Part shown: positions 46,460 to 58,379 of the stretch, one piece after another
How positions within the stretch are numbered: position 1 is the stretch's first letter
How the letters are laid out: each line of letters begins with the position of its first letter
NCBI RefSeq assembly: GCF_000499385.1
Contig: NW_013655328.1
Coordinates: 1-64,000 of the forward strand
Reading direction: 5' to 3'
DNA: 64,000 nt
Source: Eimeria necatrix
Taxonomy: Eukaryota; Apicomplexa; Conoidasida; Eucoccidiorida; Eimeriidae
Program-made: the position numbers and the translations under genes
The notes under the pieces: generated by a model
What the model saw: only the letters and a program-made list of their open reading frames with translations
Database searches by the model: none
Told to the model about the DNA's origin: nothing

Positions 46460-46922
46460 ATGACAAATTAAGAGTGTTTGAGGGGTAATAGATGAAAAAG
46501 GAGGCCAGCTGAGTCTGGCCCACGGAATGAGTTTCTCGGAGAGCCTTCCGCAACTGCGTTTTGCTTAGAAGTAGCATGTGAAGACATAAAGGCTGAACAA
46601 GATGCAGGCACACCAGATTTACGAAGTAAATTGAGCAATATAATTTTTAAAGGACTATAAACGCATTCACTGAGATGGTCTGAGCTGAAGTCCCCCACAA
46701 CAAAGTGGCAATCCGCTACAGTCATTGCCGGAATGTTTACTGGTCTTAAGTAGAAGAGAGTCCGCTTATGCGAATCTGCAGAGAGCGCGTTTATACTTAA
46801 ATTAGATGCCTGTGGCAGTGTGGCCTCTTTCACAGCAATACGTTGTGGAAGGGACTTCGCGTTCGTCGGAGGGACCATGCGTGTGTGATGGGAATTTGGG
46901 TGGAAGTACCAATGATGCAGGC
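46460..46922 (-). CDS. Possible exon, unidentified
   Basis: A strong acceptor (TTTATTTGTGTTTTACAG) ends at 46923 and opens a frame of about 150 codons. It starts LHHWYFHPNSHH and contains a coding-like stretch (LFYLRPVNIPAMTVADCHFVVG). The pattern faintly recalls the N-terminal segment of dynein heavy chains, but there is no room before NIP7 for such a gene, so I do not assign it. It may be a gene fragment. Confidence 0.25.
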
Positions 46923-47849
46923 CTGTAAAACACAAATAAAGGGAAAAATGGAGCTGCGTCGATTTCGCCTCCTCGGGTAATACATAATTTAGACTTTTTC
47001 AAGACCAGGTCGTGACCAAGCTGCCGTCACACAATGGAGCGGCTCCCTGGAGCTAACTCCAGGGCAGCGGGCCTCCTGCTGAGGCTGTGGGCCGGCGAAA
47101 ACTGGCGAAACGTGACTGTAGAGCGCCTACAATGAGATATAGCATATGTGGGAGCAGTACGTTGGTGTCTATAGGGATACGAGTCTTATCGGCACCTCCT
47201 AACAGGGCAAGCAGGAAGTAGCGCACTCAACAGTTTACTGTTAAAAATATCCTGTCAGAGTCAAGATTCGCACAGGACATGAGCCCATGTTCGCCAGGCA
47301 CTCATGCTTGTAGATCCATCCCTACAGGCTGCGGCGCCTGGTGCCCCGGTAACGTCTGATGGTTTCATCAACGCGGCCGACGTTCCATCGGATCTGCCGC
47401 GCCACCCAATTTATCATCCGCAGCACAGAACCGTGGAAGCATGCGTTGTGGGGCACCTTGTTGAATGGCGAGTTTGCACCGTCACATCGCCACCCCTAGT
47501 GCCGAAAAGCCACTGGGTCCGGGGCGCCGATGATACGGTAGGATGGTAGTAAGAGTACGGACGTTCGACGTTCGAGCCCATAAGCCCCGAACGTTTCACA
47601 GACCACTGTGAATGCTTCCCAATGTTCCTTCGAGCCAGAAGCAGCCTGACAGCATCTGTCCTAGAACACCCAACACATAGGTGCTTCCCTGTAGTTGGCC
47701 TCCCTGGCATCGCACTTGCATCTTCCAGCAGTGACAGCAGCAACGAACGCACGCTTGGTATATCACCCGCCACCTCTATGAACTACATTTTAAGTCTATT
47801 TCTCATTCCGCGAGCCGTGCACTGCTGCAGCACAATAAAAAGCAGGTGG
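46923..47849. other. No gene; possible LTR scrap
   Basis: TGTAGAGCGCCTACAATGAG at 47117 loosely resembles the LTR 5' end in plus orientation, which would suit a 5' LTR of the decayed copy that follows. The similarity is too short to be firm. Confidence 0.3.
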
Positions 47850-48910
47850 AGGAGCCGGATGAACTTCTGTAAGTTTTAGCTGGCCTTCCGCTTTAGTGTC
47901 TGATTTTCGTCTCTGTTGCCAATGGTGAATACGTGTGCCGCAGTTTCTTGAACTCCTTACGCACGCTTTCTACATCTTTCACGATCAAGTAGCTTATAGT
48001 TACGACGAGAAAAAAATTTTCCTTGCTCGTAATACATGCTTTTACTGGAGTGACAGGTGGGCATTTATTTCAGCATCTGTTAGATCTTGTGTGCAAAGCT
48101 AGAAGACAGAAGCCTACGGGTCTCTTTCAGCCCATTGCCGCTTTTTCATGCACTTCAAATCATGGCGGCCTCAAGTGCATTGCGCTTTCTTACCGCTATC
48201 GGTCATGACCCTCTACTAGTGGCTGTCGGCTCCCTCAGCAAGCTAACTCTATTCACTAACATGAATAAAGCAGATACAGCAGTGGAAGTTTTCAAGCTCG
48301 TTGCTGACCGCCTTGTATGCTGTCACAAGCTCTTTGAAGTAGTCCTTCCTGAAAGAGACCCTCGCACCCGTTTCAATATTCAGGTTGCTGTGACACTTAC
48401 CAATCATACCCAGAGCAACGGAAGGACCAAACGTGTCACCCGCACTCTGAAGCATTCACTTTGCGCCTGAATGGGATGAACAGAAATGGGGACGTGTGCT
48501 CCTTGCTCCCAACCCACTTACGACATGGCAAGGCTTTTTGTCACCTAATTTGTCTCCACTCCTCAGAACTCCGTAATCGAAAGCTATAGTGGCATCGCCG
48601 GTTTCGTAGCCACCACCGTTCACACCCCCATGACGAAGCTGTTGGAGTAGTGCTACGCTCGAGTGCAAATCACATGTGCCGTGGTAAGTGGCAGCAAAAG
48701 GCATACACCAACTCCATGATCTGTGAAGTTGATTTCGCAGCGGGGACAAAGCGTGGCCTAACTGCAAGCGTTTACTGGCGGCCGACTAATACATTGAAGT
48801 TTTACTGCTTTGAAGTGATTTATTCATAGTAACAAAGCCCACTAGGAAGTTTGTTTGCCGTTTAGAGTTGCGTCACGCTTGCTGGCGTCACAATACTTTC
48901 CAGGCGTCCT
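47850..48910 (+). pseudogene. pol: Decayed chromovirus pol (integrase region)
   Basis: With frameshifts and stops, the plus strand is collinear with the integrase half of the minus-strand pol at 6419-10640. Matches in order are the stretch before the zinc module (FCKF...LAFRFSV), VPQFLELLTHAFY, the tip of the zinc module (SVRSC), GHDPLLVAVGSLSKLTLF, VEVFKLVADRLVCCHKLFEVVL, NHTQSNGRTKRVTRTLKHSL, GKWQQKAY and KFYCFEVIYS. Several catalytic regions are deleted. The chromodomain and a clear 3' LTR are not identifiable. Confidence 0.82.
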
Positions 48911-49179
48911 AACTCATTCCTCACCTCGCCTGCGACCCTCAAATACCCTCTGAAGAAGCTTGAAGAAGCCGCTGTTGGTTGGCTTCCTGCTGTAAACGCC
49001 GCCGGTAAACGTACAGACGGGTACGAGTTCGGCTAAATATTGGGTCAGCAGGGCACAAAGAGAGATATTTAATGCCTTATGAATTGGCAAAGCCAGTCTC
49101 ACGATCAGCGTGATTTGGAGCCAGTTTGTGACCTCACAAGATGCCCTTCACTTCCGCAAACTTGGGGGCAGAAGGTGCC

Positions 49180-49210
49180 TGCAGTGGGCAGCGCTACAAT
49201 AAGACCGAAA
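49180..49210 (+). repeat. Possible LTR start of the decayed copy
   Basis: TGCAGTGGGCAGCGCTACAA preceded by a purine-rich stretch resembles the polypurine tract/LTR boundary of the family at the expected place downstream of pol. Similarity fades after about 30 bases. Confidence 0.35.
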
Positions 49211-50603
49211 ATTTGCCTGTGATGTCGCATAATTCATAAACTTTAGATTCACGTAATAATTTGAAATCATTGCTCTGGATTGCTCTAACACGACTTGATA
49301 GTAAAATCCGTGCGTTTTTAACTTCCCACTCCACGGCATGCAGATTGCTACCTGGCTACAGAGTTGCTACTAGCCAGACATCAAGCGCCTTGCTGCAGGG
49401 TGCGCAGGATATACCTATCCTGAGAGCTCTGTCCGTAATCCCCTTTACGCACGCAATCCGACGGAAAGCAGGCAAACCCTTGAATCTTCTACGTCGGCAT
49501 TCGTTTGACGTGAATCGCTGCCTAATTTGCATTTTTGATAAACGCGCCAGGCACAGTCGTTGGAAGCTTTTACAAAGAAGGAGGGAAGCTTTACATAAAT
49601 TCCTCAGCATACCGCAGCATTCTGAACCCTCAACAGGCGCTTTGCTAAATGAGAAACCTTCGAGATAGCAGGTCTCAAGAAGCCTTTAGGATGCTAACGC
49701 TACCTTCGTGCCGTTTGCTGCTGCGCTAGAGCAGTGACCTCTGGTTCCTTAGTCTGGAGATGCCTTTTGCGAAAGCGGACGCACACACATAATGATGAGG
49801 AACAACTGTACACCATACTCGGACAGCTGATGGCAAAGGTGAGAGCCTTTGCTCACCACTATGCATCTGAACGAACTCAGCAACAATTATTTTTGCAGCA
49901 TGATCATCCAGTAGCACACCGCTTCTACCCTCAGAGGACTTAGTCGCAGCTAGCTCCCACGTTTTACTTGTATGGAAAGCGGACGCATATCGCAGAATGT
50001 ATGTGGAGTTGGCGCGCCGTAGCAGTGCAGATGCACTTTTGCAGAAGCCTGAAGCGTACCTATAACCCCGTACCATCTTTGCTAGACGATGGAATACGGT
50101 ATTTTTTGGCTTTTTCACTGTGCAATGCTTTCCAAGAGGTGGCGTGGTGCGACTGCCGGCAGTGGAGCACTGGAACGAAACAGCAGGATTCGTTCCTGCG
50201 CCCACTCAAATGTATACAAATGATATTGGCACGCCGCTTTGTCTGGTGCCTTGAGCGTAGCAACAGGCTGAACTTCGACAGGAATCCGCTTATCGTCTTG
50301 TCGAGACGATCTTTGTCATAGCTTTATGAGGGGACTCTCTCTGTGCTGCGTCAAGGGGTCTGTGGACGTAATAAGTTGCCTTCACCACAAGCGTGCTCTG
50401 AGGCGGAAGATAGGCAGCGGATAGGGAAGAATAGCACTGCAGCGCTGTACTACTATGAGAAGGTTTGCTCCTTCTGTCCTCTAGTAAATTTCAAACGTTA
50501 GAAGCGCGTAAAGATCATTTAATAGCCGTTTCCAGGCTAGGTCAGGGCCTTTTAAGCATTCGTGTACTATAAATGCTGTGAAGCGTTGCGCCTCTACACT
50601 GAG

Positions 50604-50627
50604 ACGCAACGTTTCGAAACGTTGCGT
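50604..50627. repeat. 24-bp perfect palindrome inside a larger inverted repeat
   Basis: The 24 bases equal their own reverse complement, centred on TTTCGAAA. They are flanked by TACACTGAG on the left and CTCAGTGTA on the right, with TTGCGCCTC on both outer sides, so a nested cruciform or hairpin is possible. Confidence 0.9.
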
Positions 50628-52043
50628 TTGAAAAGTTGCGCCTCAGTGTATTTCTTAGCGAGGCACTCGATAATACCCCGTAAGCGAAACCTTGGTGGAA
50701 AGGATCCTGGGCGAAGCTGAGTACAACGGCGTGAGGCCTAAAGAACATATATGGTGTGAGGGAGAGGACTCACCGGGCCTCTAGTGGGGCGCCGGTCCGG
50801 GAGACAAGTGCGGCGTTATCCGATAGCGCAAAGAGACTTGTAGGCTACAAGTCAGAAAGGCGTTCTTTTCATCCATAATTGATTGGAGCATCATACAGAA
50901 ATGCAGATTGTAAAGTACATTCCAGTGGCTGGACTAACCAAGGGACGAAGCATACGAGTCTTCATCCACGCCTAAGATGATTGCTACTGAAGTTTTGGTA
51001 CTGGTGTCATACTAAACAAAGTTGAACAGTAGAGCTTGACATGCATAGCTTTAAGGTCATTGAAGATAAATGTGTTGTGCACATTCTTATGCGGGTAATT
51101 CTTGGTAAACTATTGGCTTAGAGACTGCGAACACGTGCGTTTGCGTGGGGATCCAATTCTTATTTCGAGCGTGGTCTCCGTAAAAGACGAAGAGCGACTA
51201 TTTGACGATAGGAAAGTGGCAGTCTTTCTGGTATTTTTCGTGAGGTTTATGTTTCATGAGTTGATCAGAGTGATAGGCCTTCTAACCCGCCCAGATGGTC
51301 GTCCGATATTTTTAGTCTTGAAAGTTACAAACCTACGTGCACTACGAACCGACGTGAATTACGATCGACCCACCGGTCGAAAAAGCTAGATAAGAAGCTA
51401 GAAGAAGTCAAGATCAGAATCCAAGGAGACCCTCTCCTGGTTCTAAAGGCGACGAGTGCCTTTTAGCCGTCATCAGCTTTCGGGGAATGCCTGAACATTT
51501 GCGTAGCAAGGGCCCTGACTGCAGTAGGATGCAAATCGCACTAAGGTGAGGAGCTTGGGAGCGACAATACCTGAGACTCTAAAGCACGCTGGGTGGTGGC
51601 AACTCCGGATGACTTTGAGAGGCATTCGCATGTAGTCCGTACGCCATGGTGTGAGGTTCTACCTGTTAAGTGGATCTGCAGTCGTCCATGTGAGATAGTT
51701 AGTTGCGCCTCGTTCCGTCGCCACTGACACATATTTTGTTCACTGATGAAATTTTCTGTTGCCGGTAAATGACAAAAGGAAGTTCAAGTGAGCAGCTGGT
51801 TCACAGACGGGTGTCGAGATCACGCTCCACCCCTGTTGATGACTTTGCTAGCTGTGGAACGACAGTAAAACACAATGATTGCTTTTTGCGCTACTTAGGA
51901 TAGTGAAGGGATGGATACCTTTACTGTTTTGCTAGGCAAGATCGTCTCAGGTGGGCTGAGTTGGAAGTTGAAAGTCGCGCCAGAACTGGCGCGCATTTCC
52001 CCATACCTTACAGGCAACAGCCCACTCTGCTGGGTAGTCTCCT

Positions 52044-52142
52044 GTACGTGTGGCCGAGACAGTAACCAGTACGTGCGGCTGAGACAGCAACCTTACGAGT
52101 GGCTGATACAGTAACCAGTACGCTTAGCTGAGGCAGTAACCA
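52044..52142. repeat. Four tandem units of about 25 bp
   Basis: Each unit has the form GTACGNGTGGCTGAGACAGTAACCA with small changes (52044, 52069, 52094, 52118). It is a minisatellite-like array without coding constraint. Confidence 0.8.
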
Positions 52143-53213
52143 ACAAAAATAAAAACGAGGCATTACTTGCCAGTGCTTTCTGTCTCTTTCCTTTTGTACT
52201 CAATATTGTCCGGAGTTAGGCTTGTCGTGGTAGCTAGGGTGCTCGAGTACCGATGTTTGTCACAAAAGGGCGCGAGCATCAGTGCCAGTGTAGAGGTATG
52301 CCGGTCGCTTGCTGCGTTTTGTGTGACAATAGCGTGCACTCCTTCGCTGATCTGTTTGCTTACATGCTAGATGTAACCTTGTAAGGTGGTAGGCATGGGA
52401 GGGAAGTTGTATGGGTGCTGAGCATCGTCTTTGGACAGGCATAGGAACTGGCAGAGCAAGCTCCGATGGCACGAGCCACAAAATACGGAGGGAAGAGGGC
52501 ACCTTTAGGCAATAGAGTTAAACAGGTTCAAATAGCATCCAAAAAATTTCATAAATGTTTACATTAAGTCGCACGAGGTCACGATGGGTAAAAAAATCCC
52601 GTGGAGGTTCTGCAGGAGGCACGGTAAAATTGCTTTACCCAGATGCCCATTGCTGAGAATGGAAGCAAAGTGTGTCTGCACCTTACCTCAACAACTATTT
52701 TTATGAAATTCAGCACTTTCTGCATAAAACAGCTTCAACGAAACGAGGAGCCTTTAAGGGGTCAAGACAATCAAACACGTATTGGGGCCCCTAGATTTCC
52801 GTGCTGTTTCCTGCCACCTCTGACATATTGTATGCATAGGCCAGGAATATAATGTGTATTTTGACCAAGAATACGGTTTTCCAGTCTGCTTGCAGGAAGT
52901 GCAGCAATATCGTGGTGGACTTCCAAGTTCAGACTCATCAGCTCAACGTCTTTAGGGCCTGTATCGGCGAGATTCTCGCACATATGTGCCAGTGTTATCG
53001 TTGAGATCGAGATTAACGTATATTTTTGCCTTTATTGCCGTTGAGATCAAGATCCTGTTGCTAAGCTTATGAAACATCTATTGTAGTACGTACTGTTTTC
53101 CGCTGACGCTCGTGCTCCTAAGTACAAACGAATGCGGGGTGCGAACCCTGTGTTGCAGCATCTATTGCGGAACCTGGGCCTACATACAATGTACGGAGTC
53201 CCGGGAGATCATG

Positions 53214-56200
53214 CAGTTTCAGTTTCTGCTGTTGATGTATTTGGGGCTCTCCAACTGTTGTTCTTGCTTCTCACTGAACGCATCGGAACGCCTTAGGAAG
53301 CCCTTGTTAGACTGGAAACCCGTGACGCTTTCGCCTGCTTGGACAACATTGACCACTGACCACGCGGACGGCGTGCATACGCTCTGGCGTACTTCTAAAC
53401 GGGTTTCGCTGGAGCAATGTGTAGGACCAAGGCGCGGACGCCCGCGGGCATCAGTACTTCCAGGCTTCACGGATCTTCGGTCGCACGCGATTGCCCTCAC
53501 TGTCCCAGGAGAGGGCCAGCGACATCTTACTTCAGTGGTTGCTGCTGCTGATATTGCCAAGGCCTTGTTGCCAGAACCAGCAGACACAGTACCGGGCACC
53601 GCTTCCGCCTGTGCTGCAGGATCTGTTGGATCTGACAGGCTCGAGCCTGTCGAGATCGATGCAACACTAGACGGAATTAGCCGGGACGGGTTGTTGGAGC
53701 TTCTTAGGGAGCTACAACAGCATTCGCCTGAGCTGTTTCGCCAACTCATCCATCGCGGTGCGACAAATGTAGAGGAGTTGTCGACGGAGCGGCTACGGAA
53801 GCTCGTCCAAGAGTTGCTCGATATCGCAGAAGCAGCAGACGCAGGAGGAAATGCTAATGAGGAGGCACCCTCCACTAGCCTCCGTCAGGATGAGACGCGG
53901 CAGCACAATACTCATAGTGCGACGCACGCAGACTCTCAGGAAATCCAGGAACAGCAGCCACAGCCACACCAGGAAGAGAAACGGCAGAAGCGGGAGAAAC
54001 TGCAGCACAAGGAGCCTCAGGAACATGACGTAGCAAGCGTCCCGCTAGTTCCCGGGCAGTCGATTGCGCAGGCTGCCGAGAATGCTGTTGCTGCTGCTTC
54101 CAGCGCTGCCATGGAGGCTCAGCAGCTAGTGGACATAGGAAAATCAGAGACGCATGAAGGCAAGTTGTTTCCTCAGCTGCAAGAGCATCTGCCGCAACTT
54201 TCAGATACAGATGTGTGGGATCTCTTGGTAACAATGGGTCCAATTCTTGAGGCATTGTTGCCTCAAGGGGGTCATACACAGCAACAGGAAGCGCATGCAA
54301 CTCCACTCCGGCAGCAGAATGACAAAAAAGAGAGAATTGTGGAGTCTCTAGAACAGCTGCTAAATGTTACCAAGGAGGAACGACAATCGTTGGCTGCAGA
54401 GGCAGCGGTAATGAGGAAATTCGTGGAGGAGAAGGCTGGAAACATGTCTCAGGAGGGTAGAAGAGAGCTGTTGTTGACGCTTCTAGCAGTGGCAGAAGCC
54501 GAGGTGTATTGCCCAGTGCAATCGGAGGTACGTCATCTATTGGGCCTCGATTGCCCACATAAAGTCGCTGCTCCTGATGCTGCAGCATCAGCGGTTGTCT
54601 CTGGAAGTACAACGACACAAGAACAAAACGCTCGTTTCGGTGGGCTGTCAGTGGTTGCAGCTTGGCGCCGGCTGTTGCAGCTGCCTGAAAATGCACTAGA
54701 GGGTGAGAGCCCTCTGTCTGCAGCGGAAGCATCTGCGCTCAGTGATAGAGAAATCGAGCTTCGTTATGCTCGCGTCATGAAGCAAGCCAGACAGGAGAAT
54801 ATCAGGGCGTCTCTTGAACGCTGCCAGTTTTCAGAGACGCCTGAGTTCTCCCAGGCAGTGGTTCGGGACGAGCCGCCTGCAGAAGTTGCTGTAAAGACCA
54901 GCTACCTCCATAGCGCTGATCGAGGAAAGTCTGTAACCGGTGCAGGAACATCGAAGAAGCAAAGGACATCACAACTTAAATGCCTGCAAGAGCGCCCCTC
55001 TGACCCGAAGCCAGAAGTAACACCTCTCGACTACTCAGCCACCGCTGACACAAAGATGTCTCCACTCAGGATGCAAGAAAATCTCTCAGCTGGAGCTGCT
55101 CGATTCGCTGCACTGGGACTGAATGCCTCCGTCAGCTCTGCAGCTGCAGCTGTTTTGGGAGGAGCTACCTCCAGGCCGACGCAGACTCAGCGGATGGCAA
55201 TCCCTAATATCTTGAAGGCGTTCGAAGAGGCGGAGAGAAAGTCACAGGTCTTGGCCCCAGGGGAATCTAGGGTTGACTGCTTGGTGTCTTTGCGCGCACA
55301 CACTGGTAGCGGCAAGACACTTTGTTACTTGCTGCCGCTTATACAGGTATTACAGGAACAAGAAATGGCATGGGCTGCAGCCCAGAAACGCCGTCTGCGG
55401 GACAATATGAAATGCACAGACCTGATGGACTGTAGGGCCCTCGCGGAGTCCCTTGGGGAGCATATGGAGCCCCATAAAATATCCCACGGTGCGCGAGGCC
55501 CCCGCGCACTAATTGTGTGCCCTTCGAGGCCTTTGACATCCCAGGTAGCTTCTGCCGCAGCCGCGCTTGCGAAGCGCAACAGACTATCTGTTGGCAGCAC
55601 CATTGGGGGCGTCGGATTTGGGAGGCAGCTTCGGCTGTTGAGGCAGCGTCCTGTGGATATCCTGATTGGGACTCCAGAGCGCTTGTTGAGCTTAACGCGC
55701 ATGGATATCGGGGAACTCAAAGGACCAGTGGCGGGAGTGACTAGGAATAGTACACAAACAACAGCTGGCGGCCTTCCAAGCCTAGAGGATGTCCAGTTCT
55801 GCATCTTAGACGAGGCAGACGCTTCGTGGCTGGGCGGTTTTAGAGACGAGATCCAGAGGCTACTTCTTCGCTCACACTTTTTAAACGCAGAGACGATGCA
55901 AGACCGGGGACAGGAGAGGATGCGGGGTCGGCAGAAAGTCTTGCTGACGTGCACAGCAACTCCTAATAGTGGAGTAGAGGCAGACATTTGTGAATTTCTT
56001 CAACTACCTCCCACAAGAGTCGTTTCTGTGTCAGGGGGCCCGCATTTCCCCCCGATGTCCCAGCTGCGGCATGAGATGATTCAGGTTCTTGGGGCAGATC
56101 GTTTTTTATTGCTTCTTGAGCAGCTTAAGGCCCATCCAGAGCTTCGTGCCAAGAAAGTCTTAGTCTTCTGCAACACTGTCGACAGTTGCCGCGCCTGCTA

Positions 56201-57409
56201 CCACCATCTGAAATCTGCTGGCCTTCCTGCAGAGGTATCTGCGGCTCAGTTGGGAAATGAAGGGAAATAGATGAGTCTATATCTTTGCGTCTATTACATT
56301 TTGCCGTAGTGCCTCAGCATTCGGCCTGAATGTATTTGTTTCAAGTCGAAACGTTGCAGCGTGGTGACGCACAGCGACTTCTAATACTGGTTCAGAGACG
56401 AGCATTCAACTGCCTGCCATGAGGGTTCTTTCTGTCTTAGGGGGTGCACTTTCCCCTCTCACGCCCGCAGTCCACGGCGGGATGAGATGATTTAGGTTCT
56501 GGATGCAGACCGTTTTTCGTTGCTTTTTCAGCAACGAAAGGCCCTCAATTTCGTGCTTGAAGTATGGGCTGAACTTTTGGGGTGTTACGCTTTGCAGGGT
56601 TACGATGGCTCTTTGCCTGCAAGGGCTCGAGAGAAATGCCTCACCTCATTCCAAGAAGGAAGCGGCCAGCGAATTTTGGTGGCGACCGATAGTGTAGCGC
56701 GTGGCCTACATATTAATGGAGTAGAGGCTGTCATTAATGTGGACTTTCCGCCGACGGTAGTTGAGTACCTTCACAGGTTAGGACCTACTGGCAGCCTTCG
56801 CTACATCGGCATTTCCTATGAGCGCTTGGAAGTTGTGTTTCATCATTGCTTCTGGCTGCAGCAGCTGGAACTGTGACGCCGTGTATCAAATGCAAATGAG
56901 TTACACTTTTCAACTGGCTGCGTATGCGCTTTCAGGGCAGGACGCACTGGTAGATTGGGCTCTAAAGGGTTCGTTCTTTCTCTCGTGTCTAAGAAGGACT
57001 CCGTCGTTGCAGCAAACGTCAGGGCATCTTTGTCTGCGGGAGCTTCTGTGGAGGGACTCAATGCACGTATGAACAGACCGAAAAGATCTGTTGGGCGGCA
57101 GTGTAAGCCTCCCACATGCTACATGTGCGATGACTTAAGCAAGGCGCCACTTAGTTTGTGTCTTAAATCTAGTACCATGTTACGTATGAGAAGTCTAGCG
57201 CTTCCGTTTGGATCCTGCACAGAAGCTTCGTTGTTTTATGGTGATGCAGCCCTTTCCGTACGCGCGCAAAGTATGGCTCCAGTTTTTCCGCCTGTGTGGC
57301 TTCGCCAAAGGATCTGACTTCTCTTTATTGCGTTTATTATGCAGCGACAAGGCGTTTAGCAATGCGAAAGACGAAGGTACGACGTGGAGGCTGGAAGCCC
57401 CCAAGGTAG
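53214..57409 (+). CDS. DEAD-box RNA helicase with secretory/plastid-type leader
   Basis: Four exons: 53214-56234, 56598-56776, 56936-57102 and 57345-57409, giving 1143 residues with consistent phases. I chose Met at 53214 because it starts a signal-peptide-like stretch (MQFQFLLLMYLGLSNCC) followed by a basic segment, the bipartite layout of apicoplast proteins; an in-frame Met at 53112 would bury it. About 660 residues rich in Gln, Glu and Ala precede the helicase core. Core motifs are RPTQTQRMAIPNIL (Q motif), AHTGSGKT, CPSRPLTSQ, GTPERLL, DEAD in LDEADAS, CTATP in place of SAT, KVLVFCNT, ATDSVARGL and HRAGRTGRLGSKG. The last is only produced by splicing 56776 to 56936. The C-terminal tail is basic (RRLAMRKTKVRRGGW). 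The family is an ATP-dependent RNA helicase; the apicoplast location is inferred. Confidence 0.92.
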
Positions 57410-58288
57410 GCTCAGAGCATCGGTAGCTCTGTAGGTGCTCCCCGTAGTCTCACAATGCAGAAGTACATTTTTGCAATTCTGAAAGGCCTTCGCCTTAATG
57501 CCCCGAGTTTTATTACTTCCCCATCTGCTTTCCTGCCCTTCCCCCTCCCCCCCCAGTAGTACACTTGCATTTTGAAAGTCGGGGAATTCCTGTATATTCT
57601 TTCCACTTGCAATATATCTTTTGAGTTTTGCAATCGATGTCTTTCGGTAGGTCAAAGGAATTGCACTCCGCACATAACAAGAGAGTGGATAGATTTAAAC
57701 GACACTTCCGACGAGCACCTGGACTAAAGGGGCAACTCAGGGGTCTGGATAGAGAGCTACGGGTTGGAAAATAAGGGCTAAAGGCTCTCTGCAACTCATT
57801 TACTTCGCTAAAAACATATTTTGCACCTACAAGTGCCTGTTACGCCTAAGCCCATCGCAAGTCTGTTGCAAGTTGATTCAATAGTTCTCAGTAACAAGGG
57901 GGCTCCGCATGAGGCAACGTTCTCGTTGCGGGACGTAAGAGAGAGTATTTGGGTAACTCCCGTCCCCTTCGATAAAGCACTGTGAGCAGCCGTCTACCTT
58001 CGTTGACCGGCTGTAAAGAGGCCTACATTTAAGTGGTCTTCGCATTTCAAAGCAGGAACGGATTATTTCTCCTCTTGAAGGCAGGGTAAACCTCAAGTTA
58101 AATGCGCATTTGAACCCTGATTGAGAGCAGCAGCGCGACGCTAGGGGTTCACAGACGTCCGGAGGTTATGAAACCACTGCAGTGGCTGACCCTTCATCAT
58201 AAAAAAGGAAACTGATGAACTGTTTAAGGCAGACAGAGGACCGCAGAACAAAAAGCCTTTGTGGCTTTGCGGAGGGAGGAAGCACCGA
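57410..58288. other. Intergenic, no gene recognised
   Basis: Downstream of the helicase and upstream of the tRNA. Short frames only; a C-rich/poly-C stretch lies at about 57541-57556. Confidence 0.5.
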
Positions 58289-58372
58289 CCGGTGATAGCT
58301 CAGTTGGTAGAGCGGCAGACTGTAGAGGACGCAGTCATCTGTTGGTCCCTGGTTCGATTCCGGGTCACCGGA
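58289..58372 (+). tRNA. tRNA-Tyr (GUA) with 11-nt intron
   Basis: Acceptor CCGGTGA (58289-58295) pairs perfectly with TCACCGG (58365-58371), followed by discriminator A. The D stem is GCTC/GAGC with loop AGTTGGTA. The anticodon stem is GCAGA/TCTGT, with anticodon GTA at 58322-58324. The T arm is CCTGG-TTCGATT-CCGGG. The anticodon loop holds 18 bases; removing 11 (58326-58336) after the base 3' of the anticodon restores a normal 7-base loop, the standard eukaryotic intron position and a common feature of tRNA-Tyr. C1-G72 is the eukaryotic tyrosine identity pair. The internal A and B boxes are intact. Confidence 0.97.
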
Positions 58373-58375
58373 CGG

Positions 58376-58379
58376 TTTT
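58376..58379 (+). terminator. RNA polymerase III T-run
   Basis: TTTT starts four bases after the tRNA 3' end, the usual minimal terminator. Confidence 0.75.

Larger units (their letters stand above)
49211..53213. other. No convincing gene
   Basis: Frames at 49261-49668 (plus, basic), 49726-50205 (minus) and 51102-51389 (plus, one hydrophobic stretch) have no recognised motif. The region also holds the palindrome at 50604 and the tandem repeat at 52044. Confidence 0.4.

Noticed and set aside
46460..46922. Dynein heavy chain N-terminus
   Set aside because: The resemblance is only a loose pattern and NIP7 leaves no room for a dynein-sized gene on that strand.
47304..47549. Chromodomain-like plus-strand frame upstream of the decayed pol
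   Set aside because: Only a vague HLVEW resemblance and the order would be wrong for a plus-strand element, whose chromodomain should follow integrase.
47560..47600. Possible tRNA (GTTCGAGCCC motif)
   Set aside because: No acceptor, D or anticodon stems can be formed around it.
56777..56876. Degenerate helicase motif VI (HRLGPTGS) suggesting a dead enzyme
   Set aside because: A GT donor at 56777 and an AG acceptor at 56935 restore HRAGRTGR in frame; the degenerate version is intron sequence.
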